The position numbers and the translations under genes are program-made. A model generated the notes under the pieces. It was given only the letters and a program-made list of their open reading frames with translations. It did not search any database and was not told where the DNA came from. A DNA stretch of 64,000 bases. It comes from Coxiella endosymbiont of Amblyomma nuttalli (GTDB lineage: Bacteria; Pseudomonadota; Gammaproteobacteria; Coxiellales; Coxiellaceae). The stretch's first letter is position 1, and each line of letters begins with the position of its first letter. Positions 1 through 11,996 of the stretch are shown in pieces. Location of the stretch: the NCBI RefSeq assembly GCF_018107685.1, contig NZ_CP064834.1, forward strand, positions 558,001 through 622,000. Reading direction: 5' to 3'.

Positions 1-431
1 CGTGTGTACCGTACCAAATCATTCTCCTCTCAAAAAAGAAAAACAGTAAGTAATATGAGAGAAACCTCTGGAAGGCGCCTGATGCTTATCCCCTCTGATT
101 GTCGGATACAAAATCCTCTCCACATAGAAGCAATTAAAAAATTGTCACACACTACTGTGTATGCTTACCATATAAAACTTGATGTAGTAATTATGATGTA
201 GCAATATTTTGTTAGTCCTTGACATGCCTTTTATTCACCAATACAAGCTACTGACATTATTCCACGATAATCGATCCATAATTTTGTATTATTCAAATGC
301 AATGATTGGTTCAGATAACACAAAAATTTTAAATTTTATTTGCTATCAATTTATTTTGTTGACGAAAAGAGACAAAAGTTAATTAATTCAAATCGCAAAT
401 CGCGAAAAATTGAAGACAAAGCAATAGCAAA
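1..431. other. No supported gene
   Basis: A plus-strand frame without stop runs through about the first 200 bases, but it enters from outside the window, matches no family I recognise and has no clear ribosome-binding site. It may be a remnant or chance. From about 200 to 431 the DNA is AT-rich spacer downstream of the tRNA-Arg gene. Confidence 0.5.
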
Positions 432-508
432 TGGCGCGCCCGGAGGGATTTGAACCCCCGACCAACCAGTTCGAAGCCGGCTACTCTATCCAACTGAGCT
501 ACGGGCGC
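432..508 (-). tRNA. tRNA-Arg (anticodon TCG), CCA encoded
   Basis: Read on the minus strand, a complete cloverleaf forms: a 7-bp acceptor stem from GCGCCCG to CGGGCGC, a D-arm with GCTCAGTTGGATAGAGT, an anticodon loop CTTCGAA giving anticodon TCG, and a T-arm with GGGGGTTCAAATCCC. Discriminator G is followed by an encoded CCA. Outside the anticodon arm the sequence is identical to the tRNA-Arg at 2863-2936. The anticodon stem contains two G-U pairs. It should read CGA and probably CGG codons. Confidence 0.95.
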
Positions 509-559
509 TCGGCTGGAGCAGCATCTTACCATAGTAAAAGAAAAACAGCGAGGCCATAA

Positions 560-588
560 CTTGAAATATTCAACTTCATGCCTCATAT
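560..588 (+). promoter_or_regulatory. Sigma-32-type heat-shock promoter of hsp20
   Basis: CTTGAA at 560-565 is followed after 15 nt by CCTCATAT at 581-588, which matches the RpoH -10 consensus CCCCATNT at all but one fixed position. The predicted transcription start lies about 55 nt before the hsp20 ATG. The match and the identity of the downstream gene support each other. No experiment supports it here. Confidence 0.6.
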
Positions 589-649
589 AGCCAAGTAGTG
601 GTCCGATAATTTTCGTTTCAATATACTAAAGATAGTAAGGAGCAAATCA

Positions 650-1102
650 ATGACTAAAACTATCCAGCAGCAACCTCGCGGCGGCCTTCTAGGTCACTTA
701 CAACAAGATATTAACCGCCTATTTGAACCTTTTGGATGGACAACTGAAAATGAACTATGGGATACCTTCTCCAGTGAGTGGTCTCCCCGTGTTGATATTA
801 AAGATAAAGGTCCTCATTATCTTATTTGTGCTGATGTCCCGGGTGTTGATCCAAAAGAAATTGATGTCTCAATGGAGAACAATATATTAACCATCAAAGG
901 TGACAAAGAGACAAAAGTCGATGAAAAAGATGAAAACTATTTACGCGTGGAACGAACCAAAGGTTCATTTATGCGGCGGTTTAGTTTACCTGAATCGGTA
1001 GATTCGGAACGTATTAAAGCAAAAAGCAAACATGGTGTTCTAGAAATTACCATCCCTAAAGCAACGAGAAGCACCTCGAAAAAAATAGAGATTCATGAAT
1101 GA
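650..1102 (+). CDS. Small heat-shock protein, Hsp20/alpha-crystallin family
   Basis: ATP-independent cytosolic holdase that binds unfolding proteins and hands them to DnaK/DnaJ. The 150-residue product has a short N-terminal arm (residues 1-45, with an RLFEPF-type segment). The alpha-crystallin domain spans about 46-137 and ends in the family signature GVLEITIPK (129-137). The C-terminal IEI at 146-148 is the IxI oligomerisation motif. The ATG at 650 follows AAGGAG (637-642) at good spacing. A sigma-32-like promoter precedes it, agreeing with a heat-shock role. It stands alone between two tRNA-Arg genes. Length and all motifs are normal, so I regard it as functional. Confidence 0.95.
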   Translation: MTKTIQQQPRGGLLGHLQQDINRLFEPFGWTTENELWDTFSSEWSPRVDIKDKGPHYLICADVPGVDPKEIDVSMENNILTIKGDKETKVDEKDENYLRVERTKGSFMRRFSLPESVDSERIKAKSKHGVLEITIPKATRSTSKKIEIHE

Positions 1103-2285
1103 AATTTTTAAAAAGTCAATTCATGAATAAAAAAATGAGAGGAGAAGAAGGAGATATAATGAAAAGCGTGTAGTAGAATAGAAATACTCACCGAATAAGC
1201 CAATAAAATGGAGAATCATGCAGAGAATTGGGCGCTTTTAGTTTGGTCGTCGTGGTGGTTCTCCATAGTCACTCGAGCAAATAGGATCTGGTTCTATGGG
1301 TGTGTTAGTCGTGTCATTCTTGTCGCATTCTCAGGACGATAGTGGGAATTTTGTGGAGTGTGCAACATGCTCCGAGTTAACCGGTTAGGAATACTAAGAT
1401 CCTGCTCGAAGATTTCTCTCGAGATTACCCGATTAAGAGCCTAAACTTGGGAGAATGTGGCGTTTTTTTGACTTCCTGCCATGCCATAAATGTTAAGGAT
1501 ATCATTTAGTGATCGAGCATAATCCATTTAACTTCTAGCTTCACATTACGCTGGGGACAATCACTTACTGCTCCTATTTTCATAACATTTGCCAAGCTAT
1601 AATTTAAGAAAACTATCTTTGCGCTTATATCGTGTGCATGAAAACAAGAGGTTAGAGCAAAAAATACATTCTGGATTTGTCATTTGTCAATGGTATTATG
1701 TTCCTAACGTTTTAGATATTTCTTTAGATATCTCTATCCGATTTTTGTTTTTATAAGTATGGTAAGCGTCGTAAAACATTATTCTCATAATATATTATTC
1801 TGCTCCTATTTTATTCTCTCCATTCTCGCTCTAATGATCATCGAGTGAATGTAAATAATTTCTATTTTCTCCAATCTTACGTCAATTAGAGTGCAAATAG
1901 TACATTAAACAAACGGCAATTTTCCTGTTTTGTTGAGAACTTCTTCTTACACTTTTTACACTTTTATTTTTGTATTTAGGGATATCCCTTTTTATGCAAG
2001 GAATATGATACTGTATCTTACATAAGTCCACTCTTGTAGCCTCACACAATCTAGCAAAATAGTCTCAAAGCTTATACCCTCTTAACGGAACGGCGCATCG
2101 CGAAGCAGACAGAAATAACAATAAAAGTGATTAGAAAAATCTACTATCTATCCAAGGAGTATTCTTTTCTCTAATTTTATCGTACAATATTGTTTGCCGA
2201 GCATAGATTCGTTACGGGCCTTCTCTTCAAGTGACAGTTCCTGACATTCTTGCAAAAGCATTTTTATTTCTACAACCGAGGAAAA
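1103..2285. other. 1.2-kb spacer with a GC-richer core, probable gene remnant
   Basis: No intact gene. About 1200-1470 is clearly richer in G+C than the flanking spacer and can be read in pieces in several frames, each broken by stops. That is what a recently inactivated gene looks like. I could not assign it to a family. A purine-rich ribosome-binding-like stretch (GGAGAAGAAGGAG, 1141-1153) sits before an ATG at 1160 whose frame stops after a few codons. From about 1470 on, the DNA is AT-rich and uninformative. Confidence 0.4.
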
Positions 2286-2603
2286 ATGACGATGAGTCAA
2301 AATAAGATCTATGTAGGGAGCCTGTCATACGACGTGACAGCTGGAGACCTTCAATCCTTCTTTGGCCAGTATGGTGACATTGAAGATGCCAGAGTAATTA
2401 TGGATCGTGATACAGGCAAATCTAAAGGTTTTGCTTTTATTACTTTTGCTAACCATAACGCAGCACAAGCTGCATTACTTGCAGACGGAACAGAAATGCA
2501 AGGGCGTAAAATTCGAGTTAACATCGCACGAGATAACCCAAGCAGTAGTGGTCGTGGTGGCCGTGGTCGTAATGGTGGAGGCAGAAGTTCATATCGTTTC
2601 TAG
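2286..2603 (+). CDS. Glycine-rich RNA-binding protein with one RRM domain
   Basis: Single RNA-recognition-motif protein of 105 residues, of the small glycine-rich type often linked to cold response in bacteria. RNP2 is IYVGSL (8-13) and RNP1 is KGFAFITF (47-54), with the aromatic residues that stack on RNA. The tail (about 88-105) is Gly/Arg-rich and ends in SSYRF. I chose the ATG at 2286. GAGG (2278-2281) precedes it, and an in-frame ATG at 2292 is equally possible. An upstream ATG at 2250 would add residues unlike the family. A strong hairpin terminator follows. Its RNA targets cannot be read from the sequence. Confidence 0.92.
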   Translation: MTMSQNKIYVGSLSYDVTAGDLQSFFGQYGDIEDARVIMDRDTGKSKGFAFITFANHNAAQAALLADGTEMQGRKIRVNIARDNPSSSGRGGRGRNGGGRSSYRF

Positions 2604-2621
2604 GCATGCTTCATCAAGAAC

Positions 2622-2660
2622 AGCAAAGCGGGAAAGTTTTCCTGCTTTGCTTTTATTATT
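2622..2660 (+). terminator. Rho-independent terminator after the RRM gene
   Basis: AGCAAAGCGGGAAA and TTTTCCTGCTTTGCT form a long stem around a very short loop, followed directly by TTTATTATT. It begins 18 nt after the stop codon, so it should end the monocistronic RRM transcript. Confidence 0.85.
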
Positions 2661-2862
2661 ATCATTCACAGTTCTAATTTTCTTTCATAGGCATTGCGAA
2701 CCTTGGGATTACTTGTGTTGGAATTTTAAGACTACTAAGATAGTCCAAAAACATCGCTTGATTAATTATTTTAATACTAATATTGCATCAACAATAATAT
2801 CAACTAATCGATGTGGTAACAGTATTTTAGAGGAGATCTATGCCTATAATATAAATAAATGA

Positions 2863-2936
2863 CGCGCCCGGAGGGATTTGAACCCCCGACCCCTCGGTTC
2901 GTAGCCGAATACTCTATCCAACTGAGCTACGGGCGC
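2863..2936 (-). tRNA. tRNA-Arg (anticodon ACG), no encoded CCA
   Basis: A full cloverleaf on the minus strand has the same acceptor, D and T arms as the tRNA at 432-508. The anticodon arm is TTCGG-CTACGAA-CCGAG, giving anticodon ACG, which is normally edited to ICG to read CGU, CGC and CGA. After discriminator G the genome continues TCA, so the CCA end is not encoded and must be added enzymatically. Confidence 0.95.
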
Positions 2937-3019
2937 CCATCGAAATATTCGAGACTATAGACTCTCGCACTTTTATGCCATGCTGTGTGATGATAACATC
3001 AGCTAGTTATTTTGTTGCG

Positions 3020-3361
3020 TCATGTAGTCATGTAATAGCGTAAACTCCATATAATCCACAACGAACCACCAACTAGGACGAACAGAAGCACCAATGTAAA
3101 TACAAGCGACATAAGATACATTAGGTTTCGTTCACTTTTACCATTCAATTGTAAGAAACAAATAAGCTGAACAATAAATTGCAGAACAGCGGAGATGAAT
3201 ACGATAGCTAACACTACGCTAACAGAAAATTTCGAATATAGTGTCGTAAAAAAAGAAATCAATGTCAAGATGACACATAAAATTACCCCAAAGAGGTAGA
3301 CACTTAGTTTCTTTTTTCCTATATCGTCGTAGTACGTATCTTCGGCAAGTATTTCATTCAT
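3020..3361 (-). CDS. cyoD: Cytochrome o ubiquinol oxidase subunit IV
   Basis: Small inner-membrane subunit of the heme-copper quinol oxidase, thought to help assemble the CuB site in CyoB. The 113-residue protein has three hydrophobic helices (about 20-40, 47-70 and 80-106), normal for CyoD. I place the start at the ATG at 3361. It overlaps the cyoC stop as ATGA, and TGGAGG lies just upstream inside cyoC. A longer reading from 3427 would add residues that do not belong to the family. It is the last gene of cyoABCD. No cyoE follows; the next gene is tRNA-Arg. Confidence 0.95.
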   Translation of the reverse strand: MNEILAEDTYYDDIGKKKLSVYLFGVILCVILTLISFFTTLYSKFSVSVVLAIVFISAVLQFIVQLICFLQLNGKSERNLMYLMSLVFTLVLLFVLVGGSLWIIWSLRYYMTT

Positions 3362-3954
3362 AAAATAGCCTCCATTAGATAAACAATTGTAAAAATAAAA
3401 ATCCAGATGATATCGAGAAAATTCCAAAATAATCCCAGATAAATCATTCGTCTTTTCATATTCCTATCGATTTTAAAAATCGGCAGTTGAATCATTATAA
3501 TTAATATCCACAATAAACCCACCGAAACATGGAAACCATGAGTGCCTACCAGTGTAAAAAAAGCAGAGGCAGCACCACTAATATGCCAATTATACCCATT
3601 TGCAATCAAATGGATAAATTCTTTAATCTCCATCACGACAAATCCAGCACCTAAAATGAAAGTTAAAGTAAGCCAAAATATTACAGGTGGTAATTTATTT
3701 TTATTAATATTAAATATGGCGAGATAATAGGTAAAGTTACTCGCTAACAAAAAAAAAGTTTCCCAAAGAATATAAAACAAATCGATTAGCGGTTTTAAAG
3801 CTGGACCTACGACACCTGGGTGATGCAATACCACAAAAGTAGCGAACAACGACGCAAACAAAATGCAGTCGGTCATAATATAAAGCCAAAAACCGAAAAC
3901 ATCCATTGTGTCAGCATGGTGATGCTGATCCGTAGCCGATGTATGTGCGTTCAT
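3358..3954 (-). CDS. cyoC: Cytochrome o ubiquinol oxidase subunit III
   Basis: Integral membrane subunit III of the bo-type quinol oxidase, 198 residues with five predicted transmembrane helices as in Escherichia coli CyoC. It begins with a polar His-rich segment ([10 protein letters not shown]), then the conserved [20 protein letters not shown] helix. [15 protein letters not shown] stretch in the middle is typical of COX3-type subunits. The ATG overlaps the cyoB stop by ATGA and its own TGA overlaps the cyoD start, so translation of the three genes is probably coupled. Confidence 0.96.
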   Translation of the reverse strand: MNAHTSATDQHHHADTMDVFGFWLYIMTDCILFASLFATFVVLHHPGVVGPALKPLIDLFYILWETFFLLASNFTYYLAIFNINKNKLPPVIFWLTLTFILGAGFVVMEIKEFIHLIANGYNWHISGAASAFFTLVGTHGFHVSVGLLWILIIMIQLPIFKIDRNMKRRMIYLGLFWNFLDIIWIFIFTIVYLMEAIL

Positions 3955-5957
3955 AGTAATGCCTCTTCATAATGAAGCAATTCGGTTTTTTTTATCGTCT
4001 CAGCTTTAATGTAGTAATACGTATCCCGATTAAACGTTCTAGCAACTACTGTGGCAATAACGCCAATGATGCCGATAATCATAGGAATCCACATGTGCCA
4101 AACTATAGCAAATCCAAATACTCCAGCAAACATAGCAATTACAAAGCCTGCTGGAGTATTTTTCGGCATATGAATATCTTTGTATTGAACCTGTTCGGGA
4201 TGCACTCTCCATGAACATCTTTCTTTTTTCGCTTTCTGCTTATTTTCCCAAAACTGATCCCGCTCTTCAACTCTAGGAATAAAGACGAAATTATATAAAG
4301 GCGCCGGAGAAGAAACAGACCATTCTAATGTTCTAGCATTCCATGGATCACCCGTATTATCTCGCAATATATCACGATTTTTTATGCTCACAATAATCTG
4401 AATAATTTGCAATATGATGCCAATCATAATTAATGTTGCACCGAATGCGGCTACAATTAAATAAGGTTGTAAATAGACATCGTTATAATGATTGAGTCGT
4501 CGCACAACACCCATGAGACCCAAAAGATAAAGCGGCATAAAAGCAGCATAAAACCCAGCTACCCAAAAAACGAAGGACCACTTACCTAATCGCTCATCCA
4601 GACGAAATCCGAATGTTTTTGGAAACCAATAAATCAATCCTGAAAAAAATCCAAAGAGCGCACCGCCAATAATTACGTTATGAAAATGCGCCACTAGAAA
4701 AAGACTATTGTGGATCTGAAAATCAACTGGTGGCACCGACATTAAAACACCGGCTACACCACCGATAGTGAAGGTAATAAGGAATGCAAATACCCATAAC
4801 ATGGGTGTTTGCATTCTAAGTTGGCCCTTGTACATGGTAAATAGCCAATTAAATATTTTTACACCTGTTGGTATGGCAATAATCATCGTGGCGATACCAA
4901 AAAAAGCGTTAACATCTGCTCCGCTGCCCATTGTAAAAAAATGATGAGCCCAGACAACAAAAGATAAGAATGTGATAACTACGGTAGCATATACCATTGT
5001 CCCATAACCAAATAATTTCTTTTGACTGAAAGTAGCCACTACCTCAGAAAAAACTCCAAATGCGGGTAAGATTAAAATGTAAACTTCTGGGTGCCCCCAT
5101 GCCCAAATTAAATTGATATACATCATCATATTGCCACCGGCAAATTGACTGAAAAAGTGCATCCCTAGCAGACGATCTAATGCCAATAATGCTAATGCAA
5201 CCGTGAAAATCGGAAAAGCTAAGCTGATCAAAATCATCGAGCTAAAGGTAGTCCAAACAAAAATAGGCATTTTCATAAAAGTCATGCCAGGACAACGCAT
5301 TTTAAAGACAGTGACAATAAAGTTAATGCCACCCAAAAGGCTTCCCACTCCCGCAATTTGTAACGACCAAATAAAATAATCTACTCCCACCGTCGGACTA
5401 TAATATAACTCAGACAATGGTGGATAAGCTAACCAACCTGTTGCGGCAAAATCACCTACAACTAAAGAAATATTACAGAGCATAGCTCCCATAAAAGTCA
5501 TCCAAAAACTAAAAGAATTAAGATAAGGGAATGCAACATCCCTTGCGCCAATCATCAACGGCAATACGATATTAGCAAGACCAAATACTAGCGGCATGGC
5601 TACGAAGAAAATCATAATAACGCCATGTGCTGTGAAAATCTGGTCGTAATGTTCTGGAGTCAAATAACCCATATGAGTACCAGCTGCAATAGCCTGCTGA
5701 GAACGCATCAATACCACGTCTGAAAAACCACGTAACAACATTATGCCAGCCAGAAGTACATACATAATGCCGATCTTTTTGTGATCTACAGAAGTTATCC
5801 ATTCATGCCAAATGTAAGACCACTTCTTAGTAAAAGTGATAACAGCCAGTATGCTCATGAGAGCCAATACCATAAAAATACCAGCACCCATGATAATTGG
5901 TGTATGAATTGGGATATCAGTGAGTGACAATTCACCAAAAATAAGTTTTTCTAACAT
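3951..5957 (-). CDS. cyoB: Cytochrome o ubiquinol oxidase subunit I (catalytic)
   Basis: Heme-copper oxidase subunit I. It oxidises ubiquinol, reduces O2 to water at the heme o3-CuB centre and pumps protons. The product has 668 residues. All metal ligands are present: His111, His289 and Tyr293 in WAWGHPEVY, His338-His339 in AHHFF, and His424/His426 in HFHN. Asp140 (D-channel) and Lys367 (K-channel, in GVKIFNW) are also kept, so it should be fully active. It overlaps cyoC by 4 nt and starts about 60 nt after cyoA. Heme O synthase (CyoE), needed for its cofactor, is not in this window. Confidence 0.98.
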   Translation of the reverse strand: MLEKLIFGELSLTDIPIHTPIIMGAGIFMVLALMSILAVITFTKKWSYIWHEWITSVDHKKIGIMYVLLAGIMLLRGFSDVVLMRSQQAIAAGTHMGYLTPEHYDQIFTAHGVIMIFFVAMPLVFGLANIVLPLMIGARDVAFPYLNSFSFWMTFMGAMLCNISLVVGDFAATGWLAYPPLSELYYSPTVGVDYFIWSLQIAGVGSLLGGINFIVTVFKMRCPGMTFMKMPIFVWTTFSSMILISLAFPIFTVALALLALDRLLGMHFFSQFAGGNMMMYINLIWAWGHPEVYILILPAFGVFSEVVATFSQKKLFGYGTMVYATVVITFLSFVVWAHHFFTMGSGADVNAFFGIATMIIAIPTGVKIFNWLFTMYKGQLRMQTPMLWVFAFLITFTIGGVAGVLMSVPPVDFQIHNSLFLVAHFHNVIIGGALFGFFSGLIYWFPKTFGFRLDERLGKWSFVFWVAGFYAAFMPLYLLGLMGVVRRLNHYNDVYLQPYLIVAAFGATLIMIGIILQIIQIIVSIKNRDILRDNTGDPWNARTLEWSVSSPAPLYNFVFIPRVEERDQFWENKQKAKKERCSWRVHPEQVQYKDIHMPKNTPAGFVIAMFAGVFGFAIVWHMWIPMIIGIIGVIATVVARTFNRDTYYYIKAETIKKTELLHYEEALL

Positions 5958-6020
5958 TTCTGATCCTTTACACTTTAAATAAATTAAAAATAATCAATAT
6001 CCTGATGACCTATGTTCCCA

Positions 6021-6920
6021 CTACATAAACACACCCGTGGTTTGTTTATACTTCATGATTATTTCTGGAAATAATTTGGGAATAATCGCTGAATAATAAT
6101 GTACAGGTTCATTGATAGAAGGTTGAATAAGATTCTCATAAACGGGAACCGTTAGTGATCGTTTTGATTGCTTAATTTTCATAAACCAATCCTGTAATTT
6201 ATTCGGCTCAACTACTTTTACTGTAAAATGCATGCTGGAAAACCCATCACCGTTGAACTGGCTATCAAGCCCAACATAAGTACCATCTTTCAATGCCACC
6301 AAATGTAATTGAGTTTGCATGCCTGCCATAGTATAAATTTGGCTACCTAATTGTGGAATAAAGAAAGCACTCATCGGCACATTGTCGTTGGTTAACTGGA
6401 ATTCAACTTGTTGACCTTTGGCAATTTCAAGGTAATTAACGGTAGCAATATTTTGTTCAGGATAGATAAAAAGCCATTTCCATGGTAATGCAATTACCTG
6501 AACCAATAAAGACTTACCAGGAATATCTATTCTACGATAAGGATCAAGTTTATGGGTCATAATCCACGTCATAACCCCTAAAACAAGAATGACAGCACAA
6601 GGAACACTCCACCAAATAGTTTCCAAAAGAATACTATGCCCCCAATTTGGACGGTAATCCGACGTGCTTTTTCCCAGACGATAACGTAAAATAAAACTAA
6701 AACTCATGATAAAAACAGGAATCACGACGATCAACATTAAGGCCAATGAATCAAAAAAAATATTTTTCTCTTCAACTGAAATCATTCCTTCAGGTTTTAA
6801 CATTCCAGTCATGATGGCATGGCAACCTGTCAAACTAATACCAGCTAAACCAATCAATATAAGCAGGGAAAATTTTATTAATTTTTTCAATTTTTGATTA
6901 CTGATTTTTTTTTCAATCAT
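6021..6920 (-). CDS. cyoA: Cytochrome o ubiquinol oxidase subunit II, lipoprotein
   Basis: Subunit II of the bo-type oxidase, about 299 residues. A positively charged N-terminus and hydrophobic segment end in a lipobox LTGC with the acylated Cys near residue 33. Two further membrane helices (about 48-72 and 90-115) precede a periplasmic cupredoxin-like domain that lacks CuA ligands, as expected for a quinol oxidase. I chose the ATG at 6920; a GTG directly upstream (6923) is in frame. No strong ribosome-binding site is seen. It is the first gene of the operon. A possible promoter is TTGTTT-18-TATGAT in the 50 nt upstream. Confidence 0.95.
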   Translation of the reverse strand: MIEKKISNQKLKKLIKFSLLILIGLAGISLTGCHAIMTGMLKPEGMISVEEKNIFFDSLALMLIVVIPVFIMSFSFILRYRLGKSTSDYRPNWGHSILLETIWWSVPCAVILVLGVMTWIMTHKLDPYRRIDIPGKSLLVQVIALPWKWLFIYPEQNIATVNYLEIAKGQQVEFQLTNDNVPMSAFFIPQLGSQIYTMAGMQTQLHLVALKDGTYVGLDSQFNGDGFSSMHFTVKVVEPNKLQDWFMKIKQSKRSLTVPVYENLIQPSINEPVHYYSAIIPKLFPEIIMKYKQTTGVFM

Positions 6921-8394
6921 CACGCTTTTATCTTAAAATAAATCATAACTCATTCAATTCAATAAAAACAATCTGTGCCTACTTACAAATAGCAATATGT
7001 TTTCCTACACTAATCTAATATATTGCCAATATTATCAATAGGTAACAAGGAAAACCACACATCAAGAAAACATTGTCCTGTTTCACATATTTTTTTCTAT
7101 CGCTAATTTGGACTCATTACCATGAGTCTCTCGATAAAGATTCTTTTTAATTAAAGAATGTTCAAGGAATGATAAGCATATGGTTAATAATGCATTTGCT
7201 AATTATGAGGTAGAGTTTTACCTATGATTTTCTATTGGTCCTTTAGCTTTTATATGATGCAACAGTTTAACACCTACTAGATTGAATACTGTAGTAACTA
7301 CAAATTGGCCTGTTTAATCATCAATACCTATTCTGTTTATAAGTTCTTATAATAGACTGATTATCAAATTTTTTAAAATACTAACAAGCTACCTCATTGT
7401 AATTAGTTGCCCAATTTCATGAGTGTTACTAATCATGAGTTTAAGGTCGGTTAGGATAGTGCTTAGCTAAGTTCTTTACAATAGTTGGAGAAGCCTCACA
7501 ATAGCAGAGAACTTAGAAAACCACTTCTCATTTTGGTAATCAAACTAGATGACTGTTCTTACTAAGTTGGATGAATTTAGAATTACATAATCGTTATTAT
7601 TTATACTACCTTTACAAACACTTTCTGTTAAAAAATTATTTTTCTTATACTTCTTTACTAAAGCTAAAAAAATAATCATTTAAAAAATGAATAAAACAAA
7701 AAATGAATCAAAAATGATACAAGCATGCGTATTTCCGTTTGGGGTTCAAAAAAATTTAGAGAATTTTAAAATCGATTAAAAATAAATACCACAAAAATAG
7801 TCTGAAATTATATAGTACGATGTTAGCTTTGAGATTGGGTTATTTGTTATTTCTTCTAGCTCTGTAAAATATATTTTATATATCTTCTGCGAAAACCTCA
7901 ATTTAATTATCCGCTTCTTCCTTTCAAAACCAGACATAAGAAACTACTTTGTCAGTTGTGTTGTATCGTTCTAGCTCAATTACTAATTCTTTTTGTTTAG
8001 CGATGAAAACAGGTTCGCATTCTCTGGAAAAAGTATCTATAATATTTTCTGTCTATAAATTTTACTTACAACTATAGAAATAATTAAGTAAAAATATAAT
8101 CTTCTATTTTAATAGAGATAACCAGTATACTACTAAAGCAGAGACTAAAAAAGACTGAATCAAATGTGGTATTTGTATAGAATGGGTCGAAAAGATTTTC
8201 ACAATTTAATAATGCAAAAATCTCCAACCAGTGCTAAACCAAACGGGATGAATAAGAAGGAAAGGTGATGATCATGAGATTGAATAGTGAACGACCAATT
8301 CTAATGCATTTGTAGATTTCCAGAAACTAACTGAATATTTTACGAATATAATTAATTAAATAGTATAAGAGATCTTAATAGCTTAAGCTATTAT
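6921..8394. other. 1.5-kb AT-rich spacer, no gene seen
   Basis: Between the cyo operon and tRNA-Ser no frame resembles a protein family on either strand. An imperfect dyad (ATTGCCAAT / ATTATCAAT, 7022-7039) lies about 100 nt before cyoA and could be an operator, but the support is weak. Confidence 0.5.
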
Positions 8395-8481
8395 CGGAGA
8401 GACAGGGATTCGAACCCTGGAAGGAGTTACCTCCTCAACGATTTTCAAGACCGTCGCATTCAACCGCTCTGCCATCTCTCC
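8395..8481 (-). tRNA. tRNA-Ser (anticodon TGA), no encoded CCA
   Basis: On the minus strand GGAGAGA pairs with TCTCTCC. The anticodon loop CTTGAAA gives TGA. A long variable arm (GAGGAGGTAACTCCT) marks it as class II tRNA-Ser, and the T-arm has GGGTTCGAATCCC. Discriminator G is followed by AT, so CCA is not encoded. It stands alone. Confidence 0.95.
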
Positions 8482-8835
8482 TATTAATTAAATATCCAAA
8501 TCACTTTGATGCTATAATTTTCTGTAAGAAGAGTTTTCTTTTGCCTAAAAAGTTATTCAGTCCTCTACCTCATGTTATTATCCATAACCTCTATTTCTAT
8601 AACTATTGATGTTAATACATTAATGTCAATAGTCTCTAATATGCTCTGTACTTCACAAAGGAAAAATATTAAACAAAATTAGAAGAGTAACAACAAACAC
8701 TATGTCGACGTTGATTATAGCATCCTATCAGAAACCAGTATGAGGTAGATTTCAACCAACGATCATCCGAAAGTCGACCTTTATTCATTTATTATCCTTT
8801 GTTATAGATATAAATATGTACAACAAAGATAGCAC

Positions 8836-8867
8836 TTATTCAGTAGCTACGTTTATTCAGTAGCTAC
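8836..8867. repeat. Tandem duplication, 17-nt period
   Basis: TTATTCAGTAGCTAC occurs at 8836-8850 and again at 8853-8867, separated by GT. Confidence 0.9.
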
Positions 8868-8922
8868 CGTACTCAAACAAAAGACAGAGAGCAAAAGCCT
8901 CCTAATAGCTGCTATTTTGAAC

Positions 8923-8947
8923 ATAGGCATCTTCTGAAGATGCCTAT
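8923..8947 (-). terminator. Perfect hairpin about 115 nt after serS
   Basis: ATAGGCATCTT (8923-8933) and AAGATGCCTAT (8937-8947) form an 11-bp perfect stem with a 3-nt loop, downstream of serS on its strand. There is no T-run after it, so it may act as an RNA 3'-end stabiliser or a Rho-dependent end rather than an intrinsic terminator. Confidence 0.35.
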
Positions 8948-9060
8948 ATGATAAACCAGTGAAGCCTATATATTCTAATATATATCGGTGTACTAGCAAC
9001 TCATGCGCAAAGCATATATCTTAATGTTTTGTCTTGTTTTTTTTGAATCTCATCAAAAAA

Positions 9061-11996
<2,936 letters not shown>

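Larger units (their letters stand above)
8482..9060. other. Spacer with a tandem repeat and a hairpin
   Basis: No gene between tRNA-Ser and the end of serS. It holds a 17-nt tandem duplication (8836-8867) and a perfect hairpin (8923-8947), each listed separately. Confidence 0.5.

Noticed and set aside
1208-1340. A plus-strand fragment with NWALLV followed by RVNRLGI, faintly like a C13-family (GPI8/legumain) peptidase
   Set aside because: Spacing between the two patches is wrong and the rest does not fit. I treat it as chance within an unassigned remnant.
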